This document shows, one piece after another, positions 18,017 through 26,054 of a stretch of 64,000 bases of DNA; within the stretch, counting starts at the first letter, position 1, and each line of letters starts with the position of its first letter. Under the pieces are notes generated by a model that had not been told where the DNA came from, ran no database searches, and saw nothing but the letters and a program-made list of their open reading frames with translations. Both the position numbers and the translations under genes were made by a program. Origin of the DNA: DASXRA01 sp036558905 (GTDB lineage: Bacteria > Actinomycetota > Actinomycetes > Mycobacteriales > Jatrophihabitantaceae); assembly GCA_036558905.1 (NCBI GenBank), contig DATBER010000105.1, positions 1 to 64,000 on the forward strand. The letters run 5' to 3'.

Positions 18017-18393
18017 CCGAGCGGCATCCGTCGGACGGCTGGCCGGTCCTGCCGTTCGCGACGGCGGCGGCGTTCGAGGCCTGGCTGGACAAGCACCACG
18101 CCGACGGCACCGGGTTGTGGGTGAAGTTCGCCAAGCAGAACCGCGGCATCGCGTCGGTCACGTTCGACGAGGCGCTCGAGGTCGCCATGTGCTTCGGCTG
18201 GGTCGACTCGAAGATGTACCGGGTGGACGACGACTACTACGTACTGCGATGGCAACGGCGCAGGCCCAAGTCGAACTGGTCGGTGCGCAACAAGGAGCTG
18301 GCCCAGCTGCTGATCGCTCAGGGACGCATGCGACCGTCCGGCCTGGCCCAGATCGAGGCGGCCAAGGCGGACGGTCGCTGGAACGCGTCCTAG
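18013..18393 (+). CDS. YdeI/OmpD-associated family protein
   Basis: Protein of 126 residues similar to YdeI-type proteins. FATAAAFEAWLDKHHADGTGLWVKFAKQ and EALEVAMCFGWVDSKMYRVDD are hallmarks of the group; residues near the C-terminus (SNWSVRNKELAQLLIAQGRM) also match. The function is poorly known; some members are annotated as bacteriocin-protection proteins. The stop shares CTAG with the convergent VOC gene. Confidence 0.82.
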   Translation: MTERHPSDGWPVLPFATAAAFEAWLDKHHADGTGLWVKFAKQNRGIASVTFDEALEVAMCFGWVDSKMYRVDDDYYVLRWQRRRPKSNWSVRNKELAQLLIAQGRMRPSGLAQIEAAKADGRWNAS

Positions 18394-18740
18394 TTCTCCT
18401 GGATGAATCCGACAACGTTGCCGTCGGCGTCCTTGACCGAGGCGACCAGGCGCTTGCCGCCGCTGCCGAAGTCGGTGAGCTCCTGGTGGGTCTGGGCGCC
18501 GTCGGCCAGCAGCGCCTCGACGCTCTGCTTGATGTCGTCGACCTGCCAGTACACGGCCGGACCGCTCAGGCCCTTGTCGTACCCGTTCGGGTCGAGGCCG
18601 ATCTCCTGGCCGCCGACGTTGTACTGCACGTAGTACGCCTCGTCCATCACCGGCTCGGCGCCCAGCGCCTTGCTGAACAGCGCCTTGGCGGCGGCGAGGT
18701 CCTTGACCGGGTAGATGATCGTCTTCACGCCAGACGTCAT
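18390..18740 (-). CDS. VOC/glyoxalase-family protein
   Basis: Protein of 116 residues with the beta-alpha-beta-beta-beta repeats of the vicinal oxygen chelate fold: IIYPVKDLAAAKALFSKALG, then AVYWQVDDIKQSVEALLADG, ending VKDADGNVVGFIQEN. Members include glyoxalase I, fosfomycin-resistance proteins and antibiotic-binding proteins. I cannot assign a substrate. It is divergent from the ECF41 sigma gene and may belong to its regulon. The stop codon overlaps the convergent gene within CTAG. Confidence 0.85.
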   Translation of the reverse strand: MTSGVKTIIYPVKDLAAAKALFSKALGAEPVMDEAYYVQYNVGGQEIGLDPNGYDKGLSGPAVYWQVDDIKQSVEALLADGAQTHQELTDFGSGGKRLVASVKDADGNVVGFIQEN

Positions 18741-18763
18741 GGCTTGCTCCTCATCGTGGTTGG

Positions 18764-18776
18764 GTCACATCGACCG
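18764..18776 (+). promoter_or_regulatory. candidate ECF41 autoregulated promoter
   Basis: GTCACATCGACCG lies about 50 bp before the sigma gene start. The same GTCACATC(G/C)ACCG lies at the same distance before the second ECF41 gene (40618-40630), and the following 25 bp also align (G-TCA--TC-ATGA). ECF41 promoters are known to have TGTCACA-like -35 elements. Confidence 0.5.
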
Positions 18777-18826
18777 GATCTCGTCGGTCATATCGATGAC
18801 CGGCTCCGGCGAAGGAATGTGACGAC

Positions 18827-19672
18827 ATGGATTGGCTAGCCGAACAGTTCGAGCAGAACCGGCCGCATCTGCGGGCGGTGGCCTACCGGATGCTGGGCTC
18901 GCCCAGCGAGGCGGACGACGCCGTGCAGGACGCCTGGCTGCGGGTGAGCCGGGCCGATACGAGCGACGTGCAGAACCTGACCGGCTGGCTGACCACCGTG
19001 GTGGCCCGGGTGTGCCTGAACATGCTGCAGGCGCGCAAGATCCGCCGCGAGGACCCGCTCGGTCAGCACGACGAGCCGGTCGACGCGGCCGGACCGGAGG
19101 ACGAGGCGGTACTGGCCGAGTCGGTCGGGCTGGCCCTGCTGGTCGTGCTCGACACGCTCGCTCCGGCCGAGCGGCTGGCGTTCGTGCTGCACGACATGTT
19201 CGCCATGCCGTTCGAGGACATCGCTCCGATCGTCGGACGTTCGCCGGCCGCCGCCCGGCAGCTGGCCAGCCGGGCCCGCCGACGCGTCCAGGGTTCGGGC
19301 TCGGTGCCCGAATCTGATCGGGCCCGGCAGCGCGAGACCGTCGACGCGTTCCTCGCCGCCTCGCGCAGTGGCGACTTCGCCGCGCTGCTCGCCCTACTCG
19401 ATCCCGACGTGGTGCTGCGAGCCGACGCGGCTGCCGTGCAAACAGGCGCCACGACCGACGTCATCGGAGCGCGGGCCGTCGCCGAGCAGTTCGCCGGGCG
19501 GGCCCGGGCCGCGCGGCCGGCCTACATCGACGGCGCGGCCGGCCTGGTGTGGATGCAGGGGGGTCAGACCCGGGTGGTCTTCGACTTCACGATCGTCGAC
19601 GGCAAGATCGCCGAGATCGAGATCCTGGCCGACCCCGCGCGGTTGAGCGACCTGGAAATCACCCTAGGCTGA
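18827..19672 (+). CDS. ECF41-type RNA polymerase sigma factor
   Basis: Sigma factor of 281 residues. Region 2 (LRAVAYRMLGSPSEADDAVQDAWLR) and region 4 (ERLAFVLHDMFAMPFEDIAPIVGRS) are followed by a SnoaL-like C-terminal domain (about 165-281), as in ECF41/SigJ factors, where that domain replaces an anti-sigma factor and modulates activity. The C-terminal EILADPARLSDLE is in the position of the ECF41 NPDKL-type motif. It is divergent from a VOC gene, where typical ECF41 genes neighbour a carboxymuconolactone decarboxylase or oxidoreductase. A family A palindrome starts 1 bp after the stop. Confidence 0.9.
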   Translation: MDWLAEQFEQNRPHLRAVAYRMLGSPSEADDAVQDAWLRVSRADTSDVQNLTGWLTTVVARVCLNMLQARKIRREDPLGQHDEPVDAAGPEDEAVLAESVGLALLVVLDTLAPAERLAFVLHDMFAMPFEDIAPIVGRSPAAARQLASRARRRVQGSGSVPESDRARQRETVDAFLAASRSGDFAALLALLDPDVVLRADAAAVQTGATTDVIGARAVAEQFAGRARAARPAYIDGAAGLVWMQGGQTRVVFDFTIVDGKIAEIEILADPARLSDLEITLG

Positions 19673-19673
19673 C

Positions 19674-19722
19674 CGATCGTGCAACTTCTGGCCGCCTGAC
19701 GCGGCCGAGGGTTGCACGATCG
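19674..19722. repeat. 49 bp palindrome (family A), intergenic
   Basis: Copy directly after the ECF41 stop and 8 bp before the convergent TetR stop; loop CTGAC, so in opposite orientation to most copies. Confidence 0.88.
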
Positions 19723-19730
19723 GGAAGTGG

Positions 19731-20297
19731 CTAGGCGCGGTAGCGCAGGCCGTCCATGAGCAGGTCGAGCAACCGGCCGGCCTGCTTGCGGCGATCGGAC
19801 TCGGCGGTGGCCAGGGACAGGCCGCTCAGGCTGATCAGCACGTCCTCCGGATCGATATCGTCACGCAGCGAATTGGCCTCCGCCCCGGCACGCAGCAGCG
19901 TGGTGAGCGCGCCGATCAGGCGATCGCGGCTTTCCGAGAACGGGTCGCCGCCCGAGGCGATCAGCGCCTTCAGGGCGTCGCCCATGCCGCGCTTGGTGGT
20001 CATGTAGTCGACAAAGCGGTCCATCCAGGTGCGTAGCGCCCGGTCGGGCGGCAACCGCTTCAGCAGCCGCACGGCCGAGTCGCACAGCCGGTACAGCTCG
20101 CTGCGGTAGGCGGCGTCGACGAGCGCCTCGCGGGTGGGGAAGTGCCGGTACAGGGTGCCGATACCGACGCCGGCCTCCTTGGCGATCGCCTCGAGCGTGA
20201 CGTCCGGCCCGTCGTGCGAGAGCGTGCGGACGGCAACCTCGAGCAGCCGGTCGCGATTGCGCTGCGCGTCGGCTCGCAGCGGTCGAGTGGCTGCCAT
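19731..20297 (-). CDS. TetR-family regulator of adjacent SDR
   Basis: Regulator of 188 residues with the N-terminal HTH IAKEAGVGIGTLYRHFPTREALVDA and a C-terminal domain typical of TetR_C_33/YcdC-like groups. ATG at 20297 is chosen because GAGGAG lies five bases upstream; a GTG at 20300 is adjacent. It faces an SDR gene, with the perfect palindrome CGGAGGATCCTCCG between them, so it probably represses itself and the SDR. Confidence 0.9.
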   Translation of the reverse strand: MAATRPLRADAQRNRDRLLEVAVRTLSHDGPDVTLEAIAKEAGVGIGTLYRHFPTREALVDAAYRSELYRLCDSAVRLLKRLPPDRALRTWMDRFVDYMTTKRGMGDALKALIASGGDPFSESRDRLIGALTTLLRAGAEANSLRDDIDPEDVLISLSGLSLATAESDRRKQAGRLLDLLMDGLRYRA

Positions 20298-20348
20298 CAC
20301 ACTCCTCGGCGGAACGAACCGGAGGGCACTCCGGTTGGGTCGGAGGAA

Positions 20349-20362
20349 CGGAGGATCCTCCG
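20349..20362. promoter_or_regulatory. TetR operator candidate
   Basis: Perfect 14 bp palindrome CGGAGGATCCTCCG between the TetR and SDR genes, just upstream of TTACAGCTTACC, which may hold the SDR -10 box. Confidence 0.6.
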
Positions 20363-20393
20363 CTTACAGCTTACCGAGACGGGACAACGTCGA

Positions 20394-21329
20394 ATGACCG
20401 ATCGCATCATCACGCCGTTCAACGCCGAATTCACGGCCGCCGAGGTCATCGACGGTGTCGACCTGGTCGGACGCCGGGCCGTCGTCACCGGTGGCGCGTC
20501 CGGCATCGGTATCGAGACCGCCCGCGCCCTTGCCGATGCGGGCGCCGAGGTCACCCTGGCCGTCCGCGACGTCGAGGCCGGACGGCGCACCGCCGAGGAC
20601 ATCCTGGACACGACGGGCAACAAGGTGCTCGTCGCACCGCTGGACCTGGCCGACCAGGCGTCGGTCGCCCGGTTCGTCGCCGGCTGGGACGGCCCGCTGC
20701 ACATCCTGGTCAACAACGCCGGCATCATGGCCTCGCCGCTCATGCGCACGCCGCAGGGCTGGGAGATGCAGTTCGCCACCAACCACCTCGGCCACTTCGC
20801 CCTGGCCATCGGGCTGCACTCCGCCTTGGCGTCCGCCAGCGGAGCCCGGGTCGTGTCGGTCAGCTCGTCGGCGCACCACCGCTCGCCGGTCGTGTTCGAC
20901 GACATCCACTTCCTGCACCGCGAGTACGAGCCGTGGTCGGCGTACGGCCAGTCCAAGACGGCCAACGTGCTGTTCGCGGTCGAGGGCAGCAAGCGATGGG
21001 CGGACGACGGCATCACGATCAACGCCCTGATGCCGGGCGGCATCCGCACCAACTTGCAGCGCTATGTTTCCGACGAGGAGCTCGAGCGGCTGCGTGCGGC
21101 GGCCGGCGGCGCCGACCTGAAGTGGAAGACGCCCGAGCAGGGGGCGGCCACGTCGATCCTGGTCGCGACGTCGCCGCTGCTGGAGGGTATCGGCGGGCGC
21201 TATTTCGAGGATTGCAACGAGGCCGAGATCGGCCAGCTGAGCGCCCGGACCGGTGTGGCCGAGTACGCGCTCGACCCCGAGGCGGCGGCCCGGCTCTGGG
21301 TGGTCTCGGAGGCGACCCTCAACGCCTAA
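20394..21329 (+). CDS. short-chain dehydrogenase/reductase
   Basis: NAD(P)-dependent oxidoreductase of 311 residues. The cofactor motif AVVTGGASGIGIETARAL, LHILVNNAGIM, the catalytic Ser in VVSVSSSAHH and YGQSK match classical SDRs of the retinol-dehydrogenase/WWOX-like kind. The substrate is unknown. The TetR gene divergent from it, with a palindrome between, suggests induction by a xenobiotic or lipid. It is followed after 4 bp by a family A palindrome. Confidence 0.9.
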   Translation: MTDRIITPFNAEFTAAEVIDGVDLVGRRAVVTGGASGIGIETARALADAGAEVTLAVRDVEAGRRTAEDILDTTGNKVLVAPLDLADQASVARFVAGWDGPLHILVNNAGIMASPLMRTPQGWEMQFATNHLGHFALAIGLHSALASASGARVVSVSSSAHHRSPVVFDDIHFLHREYEPWSAYGQSKTANVLFAVEGSKRWADDGITINALMPGGIRTNLQRYVSDEELERLRAAAGGADLKWKTPEQGAATSILVATSPLLEGIGGRYFEDCNEAEIGQLSARTGVAEYALDPEAAARLWVVSEATLNA

Positions 21330-21333
21330 TTCC

Positions 21334-21382
21334 CGATCGTGCAACGTTCGGCCGCGTCAGGCGGCGGAGGGTTGCACGATCG
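21334..21382. repeat. 49 bp palindrome (family A), supplies HAD C-terminus
   Basis: Copy between SDR and HAD genes. Read on the minus strand it gives the last residues IVQPSAA and the TGA of the HAD gene; the TGA comes from the CTGAC loop. Confidence 0.9.
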
Positions 21383-22064
21383 CGGCCAGCACCGCTGGCG
21401 TATCCACCAGGTCGGGCAGCACGACGTCCGCGCCGGCCTGGTGCAGGGCGGCCAGGTCAGCCGGGCCGGTGGCCACCGCCACTACGTGCGCGCCGGCCGC
21501 CCGTCCCGCGGCGACGTCGAGCAGCGTGTCCCCGACGATCACCGTGTCGGCGCCGCTGAACCGGTGCCCGAGATACTGCTCGGCCCGCCGCCAGGCGAAC
21601 GCCGGCAGGTCGGTCCGCTCGATCGCGTCGCGGCCGAACGCGCCGATGCGCAGATCCAGGTGGTCGGCCAGCCCGAACAGGCGCAGCTTCAGCTCGGCCA
21701 GCCCCGCGACGTTGCCGGTCAGCACCGACTGGTGCACCCCGGCGACCGCCGCGCAGGCGGCCAGCGCGTGGGCCGCCCCGGGCAAGGCCCGGCCCCGTTC
21801 GAGCATGTCGTCGGCGCGGGCGTGCAGCTCGGCGATGATCGCGTCGACAAACGAGTCGACCACCTCCCGGGTCGGCTCCACGCCGTGTGAGCGCAGCACC
21901 TCGGTGGCCGCGGCGAGTTCCGTCCGTCCGTCGAACTGCCAGGGATGCTCGAGCGGCCGGCCGACCAGCCGCTGGAACGCGGCAGCGTAGGCGTCCCGCC
22001 CGGCGCCGCGCGCTTCGAGCAGCGTCTGGTCGATGTCCCAGAGGACGAGCAGCGGACGGCGCAT
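21357..22064 (-). CDS. HAD-superfamily hydrolase
   Basis: Phosphatase-like protein of 235 residues. Motif I LLVLWDIDQTLL, where the second Asp position shows DID, motif II SVLTGNVAG, and motif III/IV VIVGDTLLDVAAGRAAG match haloacid dehalogenase enzymes of the phosphoglycolate/beta-phosphoglucomutase subfamily. Four-helix cap residues follow motif I. The final seven residues and stop are encoded by a family A palindrome. The ATG at 22064 is chosen by motif position; sequence further upstream is not family-like. Confidence 0.88.
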   Translation of the reverse strand: MRRPLLVLWDIDQTLLEARGAGRDAYAAAFQRLVGRPLEHPWQFDGRTELAAATEVLRSHGVEPTREVVDSFVDAIIAELHARADDMLERGRALPGAAHALAACAAVAGVHQSVLTGNVAGLAELKLRLFGLADHLDLRIGAFGRDAIERTDLPAFAWRRAEQYLGHRFSGADTVIVGDTLLDVAAGRAAGAHVVAVATGPADLAALHQAGADVVLPDLVDTPAVLAAIVQPSAA

Positions 22065-22185
22065 AAGTCCAGGATGCTGCCCGGCCGGCGCCCGAAACGG
22101 CCAGCGCCAATGCCCCGGGCGTGGCCCGCTGGAATAGGGCGTGATGCACTCGCGCTGGCACTGATACCCCTCCGAAGGAGCTCCC

Positions 22186-22680
22186 GTGAGCGATCTGGCC
22201 GACCTGCCCGTCACCACACTGAGCGGCGAGCCGACGACGTTCGGCGCCCTGACCACCGGCAAGGCCACGCTGGTCGTCAACGTCGCCAGCCGGTGCGGCC
22301 TCACCCCGCAGTACACGAAGCTCGAGGCCCTGCAGGAGGAGCTGGCCGGCCGCGGCTTCACCGTGCTGGGCTTCCCGTGCAACCAGTTCGGCGGTCAGGA
22401 GCCCGGAACGGCCGACCAGATCGCCGAGTTCTGCTCGACGACGTACGGAGTCACGTTCCCGCTGTCGGACAAGATCGAGGTGAACGGCCCGGGCCGCGAC
22501 CCCATCTACGCCCGCTTGACCGACGTGGCCGACGCCACGGGCGAGGCCGGCGACATCCAGTGGAACTTCGAGAAGTTCCTGATCAGCCCGGACGGCGAGG
22601 TAGTGGGCCGATTCCGTCCGCGCACCGAGCCGGACGCCCCGGAACTCCGCGCCGCCATCGAGGCCGCGCTGACCGCTTAG
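22186..22680 (+). CDS. glutathione/thioredoxin peroxidase (GPx family)
   Basis: Thiol peroxidase of 164 residues that reduces hydroperoxides. The catalytic Cys lies in VNVASRCGLTPQYTKLE, the conserved Gln/Asn in FPCNQFGGQEPG contains the likely resolving Cys, and IQWNFEKFLI carries the active-site Trp and Asn. In actinobacteria these enzymes normally use thioredoxin or mycothiol systems. GTG at 22186 is preceded by AAGGAG. It stands alone between the HAD and photolyase genes. Confidence 0.92.
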   Translation: MSDLADLPVTTLSGEPTTFGALTTGKATLVVNVASRCGLTPQYTKLEALQEELAGRGFTVLGFPCNQFGGQEPGTADQIAEFCSTTYGVTFPLSDKIEVNGPGRDPIYARLTDVADATGEAGDIQWNFEKFLISPDGEVVGRFRPRTEPDAPELRAAIEAALTA

Positions 22681-22770
22681 AACCGGGAAACCCCGAACGC
22701 CGGCATCTCGCTTGGGCTGGGACGAGTGCGCCGCCCCGCCAGTGCGTTCATACCGATGCCACCACGCGGG

Positions 22771-22776
22771 TAGAAC
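22771..22776 (+). promoter_or_regulatory. candidate -10 box of photolyase gene
   Basis: TAGAAC six bases before GTG 22783; the same hexamer and spacing precede the DUF1800 gene. Confidence 0.4.
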
Positions 22777-22782
22777 ACGGCC

Positions 22783-24126
22783 GTGACGAACTCGGTGCTG
22801 TGGTTCCGGCGGGACCTGCGCCTGCACGACCACCCGGCGCTGGCTGCGGCGGGGGCCGAGGGTCGGGTGCTGGCCCTGTTCGTGCTCGACGATGCGCTGC
22901 GCCGTCCGTCGGGTGGTCCGCGCCTGGCCTTCCTGTACCGCACGCTGCGCGCCCTGGACGCCGACCTGCGCGAGCACGGCGGCCGGCTGGTCGTGCGGCG
23001 CGGCCGGCCCGAGCGGGTGGTGCCGGCCGTCGCCGGCGAGGTGGATGCTGCTTCGGTACACGTCAGCGCCGACTTCGCCCCCTACGGCATCGCCCGCGAC
23101 AAACGCGTCGAGCAGGCGCTGGGCGACGTGCCGCTCGTGCGGACCGGGTCGCCCTATGCGGTGGCGCCCGGCCGCGTGCGCAACGGCAACGGTGACCCGT
23201 ACAAGGTGTTCACCGCCTTCTACCGGGCGTGGCGCGCGCACGGCTGGCCGGCGCCGGTCCGGTCCAGCGCGGCCGGCGCGGAGTGGCTGACCGCCGACAG
23301 CGCCGGCATCCCGAACGACCCGAGCGAAGTGACGCTGCCCGACGCCGGTGAGGCCGCCGCCCAGGCGGCGTGGCGTCGCTTCCGCCGCCGGCTCGGCCGA
23401 TACGCCGACGAGCGCGACCGGCCCGACCTGGACAGCACGTCCCGGCTGTCGCCCTACCTGAAATTCGGCTCGATCCATCCCCGGACGATGCTGGCGAAAC
23501 TCGGCCCGAGCGACGAGACGTTTCGCCGTGAGCTGGCCTGGCGCGAGTTCTACGCAGCCGTGCTGTACTTCTGGCCGGACAGCGCCCGCGAGTACTTCGA
23601 CCCGAAGCTGGCCGACATGCCTTACGTCACCGGGCGAACCGGCGACGCCCGGCTCAACGCCTGGAAAGACGGCCGCACCGGTTACCCGATCGTCGATGCC
23701 GGCATGCGGCAACTGCTCGCCGAGGGCTGGATGCACAACCGGGTGCGCATGATCGTCGCGTCGTTCCTGGTCAAGGACCTGCACGTCGAATGGACGCACG
23801 GCGCGCGCCACTTCATGCGGCATCTGATCGACGGCGACCTGGCCAGCAACCAGAACAACTGGCAGTGGGTGGCCGGCTCCGGCACGGATGCCGCGCCCTA
23901 CTTCCGCATCTTCAACCCGGTCACGCAGGGCCGGAAGTTCGACCCGGACGGCACCTACATCAAGCGCTGGGTGCCCGAGCTGGCCGACGTGGACGGCGCG
24001 GACGTGCACGAGCCGTGGCGGGCGCGGTCGGGCCGGCCCGACGGCTATCCCGAGCCGATCGTCGACCACGCCCGCGAGCGCCGCGAGTCTCTGGCCGCCT
24101 ACCACGCGGTTCGGGCTCAGCCGTAG
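22783..24126 (+). CDS. phr: deoxyribodipyrimidine photolyase
   Basis: Light-dependent repair of cyclobutane pyrimidine dimers. The 447 residue protein starts VLWFRRDLRLHDHPAL and has the FAD-binding C-terminal region with TSRLSPYLKFGSIHPR, ELAWREFYAAVL, GRTGYPIVDAGMRQL, GWMHNRVRM and the final LASNQNNWQWVAGSGTDAAP block. These fit class I CPD photolyases; the same fold also covers cryptochromes. The start is GTG with a TAGAAC box six bases upstream and no ribosome site. Confidence 0.92.
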   Translation: MTNSVLWFRRDLRLHDHPALAAAGAEGRVLALFVLDDALRRPSGGPRLAFLYRTLRALDADLREHGGRLVVRRGRPERVVPAVAGEVDAASVHVSADFAPYGIARDKRVEQALGDVPLVRTGSPYAVAPGRVRNGNGDPYKVFTAFYRAWRAHGWPAPVRSSAAGAEWLTADSAGIPNDPSEVTLPDAGEAAAQAAWRRFRRRLGRYADERDRPDLDSTSRLSPYLKFGSIHPRTMLAKLGPSDETFRRELAWREFYAAVLYFWPDSAREYFDPKLADMPYVTGRTGDARLNAWKDGRTGYPIVDAGMRQLLAEGWMHNRVRMIVASFLVKDLHVEWTHGARHFMRHLIDGDLASNQNNWQWVAGSGTDAAPYFRIFNPVTQGRKFDPDGTYIKRWVPELADVDGADVHEPWRARSGRPDGYPEPIVDHARERRESLAAYHAVRAQP

Positions 24127-24457
24127 CTGCCGCGTAGCACGCTCACTCCGGAATAGGCCGACTTGTTCGGGGCGGGACGCTGACCTCGATGGCCGAGTAC
24201 GCGTTCATCAGCTCGGGCGGCACGGTGAACGCGCCCTTGCGCTCGGCGCCCAGCGACCCGACCGGGTACATCTGGGTGCGGGCCGCGTTGGTCAGCCACA
24301 CCTCGTAGAGCTTGCCCGCTCCCGGACCGGGCAGCGCCGTGGCGTCGAGCCGCATCCGATCGCCGCCGCTCACCTTGGCCGTAGCCGGGTGCATCCTGCT
24401 CCGGACGGCTGAGCAGAGCCAGTCCGGATGGTCACGATCTGAATATTCGAGCGGCAT
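24117..24457 (-). pseudogene. truncated, frameshifted RskA-domain (anti-sigma-K-like) gene
   Basis: Frame from 24457 reads MRLDATALPGPGAGKLYEVW then GAFTVPPELMNAYSAIEVSV, the distal half of an anti-sigma-K factor domain. It then runs out of frame and stops at 24143. The expected continuation, APNKSAYSGVSVLRGSYG and stop, is present in another frame ending at 24117. One base of slippage near CCCGCCCCG (about 24170) would join them. The N-terminal zinc-finger, membrane helix and first half of the domain are absent, and no sigma gene is adjacent. I read it as a decayed gene. Confidence 0.65.
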
Positions 24458-24522
24458 GATCGGCGAATTAGGCGTTCACTGGTAGGTGCACTCGTTAAGG
24501 CCCGGGGCAAGGGGGGTGGCCG

Positions 24523-25206
24523 ATGCGAGTTACTTCGCTGCGCGCGATGTCGGCTGCCGCCGGAGCGGCGTTGCTGCTCGGGCTGACCGCGTGTTCCTCC
24601 AGCACGCCGAGCGGCCGATCCGCGCCCGGGACGACCACCCCCACGACGCCCGCCGGCGCCACGTCGCCCGTCCCATGCCAGTCGACCGGTTGCCAGGCCC
24701 GGCAGACGCTGCCTCTCGCCGCCGGCTACCAGGTCGTGCTCTGGCTGAGTCCCGATCAACAGAACTTCCGCACCCGGCCGGTCGTCGAGCTCCGCCACAA
24801 CGGCGCGGCCGTCGGATGGTGGACGTCCCCGAAGGGCGACGGCTGGAGCGGCCAGCTGACCTGCTCGACGTCCGCCGCAGAGCCGAACTGCGTCCTGACC
24901 GACACCGCCGGCATGCACGCCGGCGTGGCCGAGGTGGTGTTGCTGAGCGGTGGCCGGCTGGTGCACCCGGCTGGGGCCGAGGCCACCTCCGACTCCGGCC
25001 TCATGCACGCCGCCGACCTCGACGGCGACGGCTACCTCGACGTCGTCGGGGCCACCAACGACTACCAACCCAACTACGCCCAGGGCCACAACTACTGGCA
25101 GACGTTCCGTTACGCCGAGGGCCAGCTCGTCGTGACCGGCTGCCAGCTGCAGGTGGATACGCCGCGACCGACCCGGCTGCTCGCCGGCCCCTGCCCGCCG
25201 ATCTAG
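24523..25206 (+). CDS. secreted lipoprotein with FG-GAP/VCBS-like motif
   Basis: Protein of 227 residues with a signal peptide ending in the lipobox LTACSS (Cys at about 24) and a Ser/Thr/Pro linker, so it is probably anchored to the outer face of the membrane. A calcium-binding-like ADLDGDGYLDVVGATND near residues 163-179 resembles a single FG-GAP/VCBS repeat. There is a strong GGGGGG ribosome site. The rest has no recognised domain. Its stop shares CTAG with the convergent hydrolase gene. Confidence 0.75.
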   Translation: MRVTSLRAMSAAAGAALLLGLTACSSSTPSGRSAPGTTTPTTPAGATSPVPCQSTGCQARQTLPLAAGYQVVLWLSPDQQNFRTRPVVELRHNGAAVGWWTSPKGDGWSGQLTCSTSAAEPNCVLTDTAGMHAGVAEVVLLSGGRLVHPAGAEATSDSGLMHAADLDGDGYLDVVGATNDYQPNYAQGHNYWQTFRYAEGQLVVTGCQLQVDTPRPTRLLAGPCPPI

Positions 25207-26054
25207 GCCGACCGGACGGCGCTCGCGACGAACTCGTCGATCAGCCGGGCCAGCTCGGCCGGCTGATCGAGCGGGATCAGCGTGTAGCTGTCGGCCACCT
25301 CGACCAGCCGCCCCTGCGGCAAGAGCTCGGCCAGCCGCCGCCCGTGCTCCGGCGGCATGACTCGGTCGCCGCGCGCCCAGACGACAAGGGCCGGACCGTC
25401 GAAGCTCGGCAGCGCTGCAGCGGCATCGACGAGCAGGTTCGGTGCTGCCTTGATGCTGCGCAGTACGCGCACCGTGTCGCGGCGGATCGCCGGCTGGGTC
25501 AGGACCGGGCGCAGCCACTGCCGGGTGACGGCGTCCCCGCGCTTGGTCAGCCACCCGAACGCGAGCGGCAACCGGCGAAGCGGGCGCATCCGCATCTGCT
25601 GCATGAACGCTCCGAACAGCCCGGGGGAGAGCCGGCCGGTGCGCACCAAGGTCCGGCCGGTGAGCCCGGGTGGGAAGTTGTCGAACGCGTCGCAGGACAC
25701 GAGGACGATCCGGCCGACCCGGTCGGCGCCGACGAGGAGCTGGACGAGCGCGCCGCCCGTGTCGTTGCCGACCAGCGTCACGTCGTGCAGATCGAGCCGC
25801 TCGAGCAGCTCGGCCACCAGACGGGCGATGCCGGGCAGCGACAGGTCGGCGCTGGACGAGCGGTGCAGCGGCTGCCGGTGCCCGCCGAGCGGCAGTGTCG
25901 GCACGATGCAGCGGTGGCCGGTGGCCAGCTCGGCGGTGACGCCGTCCCAGAGCGAGGCATCCATGAGCAGCCCGTGCAGCAGCACGATCGTCGGCCCCGA
26001 TCCGCCCGTATCGGCGTACTCGATCGGACCGGCCGACAGCTCGACCGTGTTCAT
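25203..26054 (-). CDS. alpha/beta hydrolase
   Basis: Hydrolase of 283 residues. The oxyanion region VLLHGLLMDASLWDG is followed by an elbow with LVGNDTGGALVQLL. The nucleophile position in GNDTGG is Asp, as in haloalkane dehalogenases and epoxide hydrolases, not Ser. It ends with a DRVMPPEH segment bearing the late Asp. It is therefore an epoxide hydrolase or dehalogenase-like enzyme by inference. The ATG overlaps the stop of the upstream hydrolase (ATGA), forming a TetR-linked two-gene operon. Confidence 0.85.
   Translation of the reverse strand: MNTVELSAGPIEYADTGGSGPTIVLLHGLLMDASLWDGVTAELATGHRCIVPTLPLGGHRQPLHRSSSADLSLPGIARLVAELLERLDLHDVTLVGNDTGGALVQLLVGADRVGRIVLVSCDAFDNFPPGLTGRTLVRTGRLSPGLFGAFMQQMRMRPLRRLPLAFGWLTKRGDAVTRQWLRPVLTQPAIRRDTVRVLRSIKAAPNLLVDAAAALPSFDGPALVVWARGDRVMPPEHGRRLAELLPQGRLVEVADSYTLIPLDQPAELARLIDEFVASAVRSA

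Noticed and set aside
24150..24185. Programmed -1 frameshift in the RskA-domain gene
   Set aside because: No X-XXY-YYZ slippery heptamer and no clear downstream structure. The domain is also N-terminally truncated.
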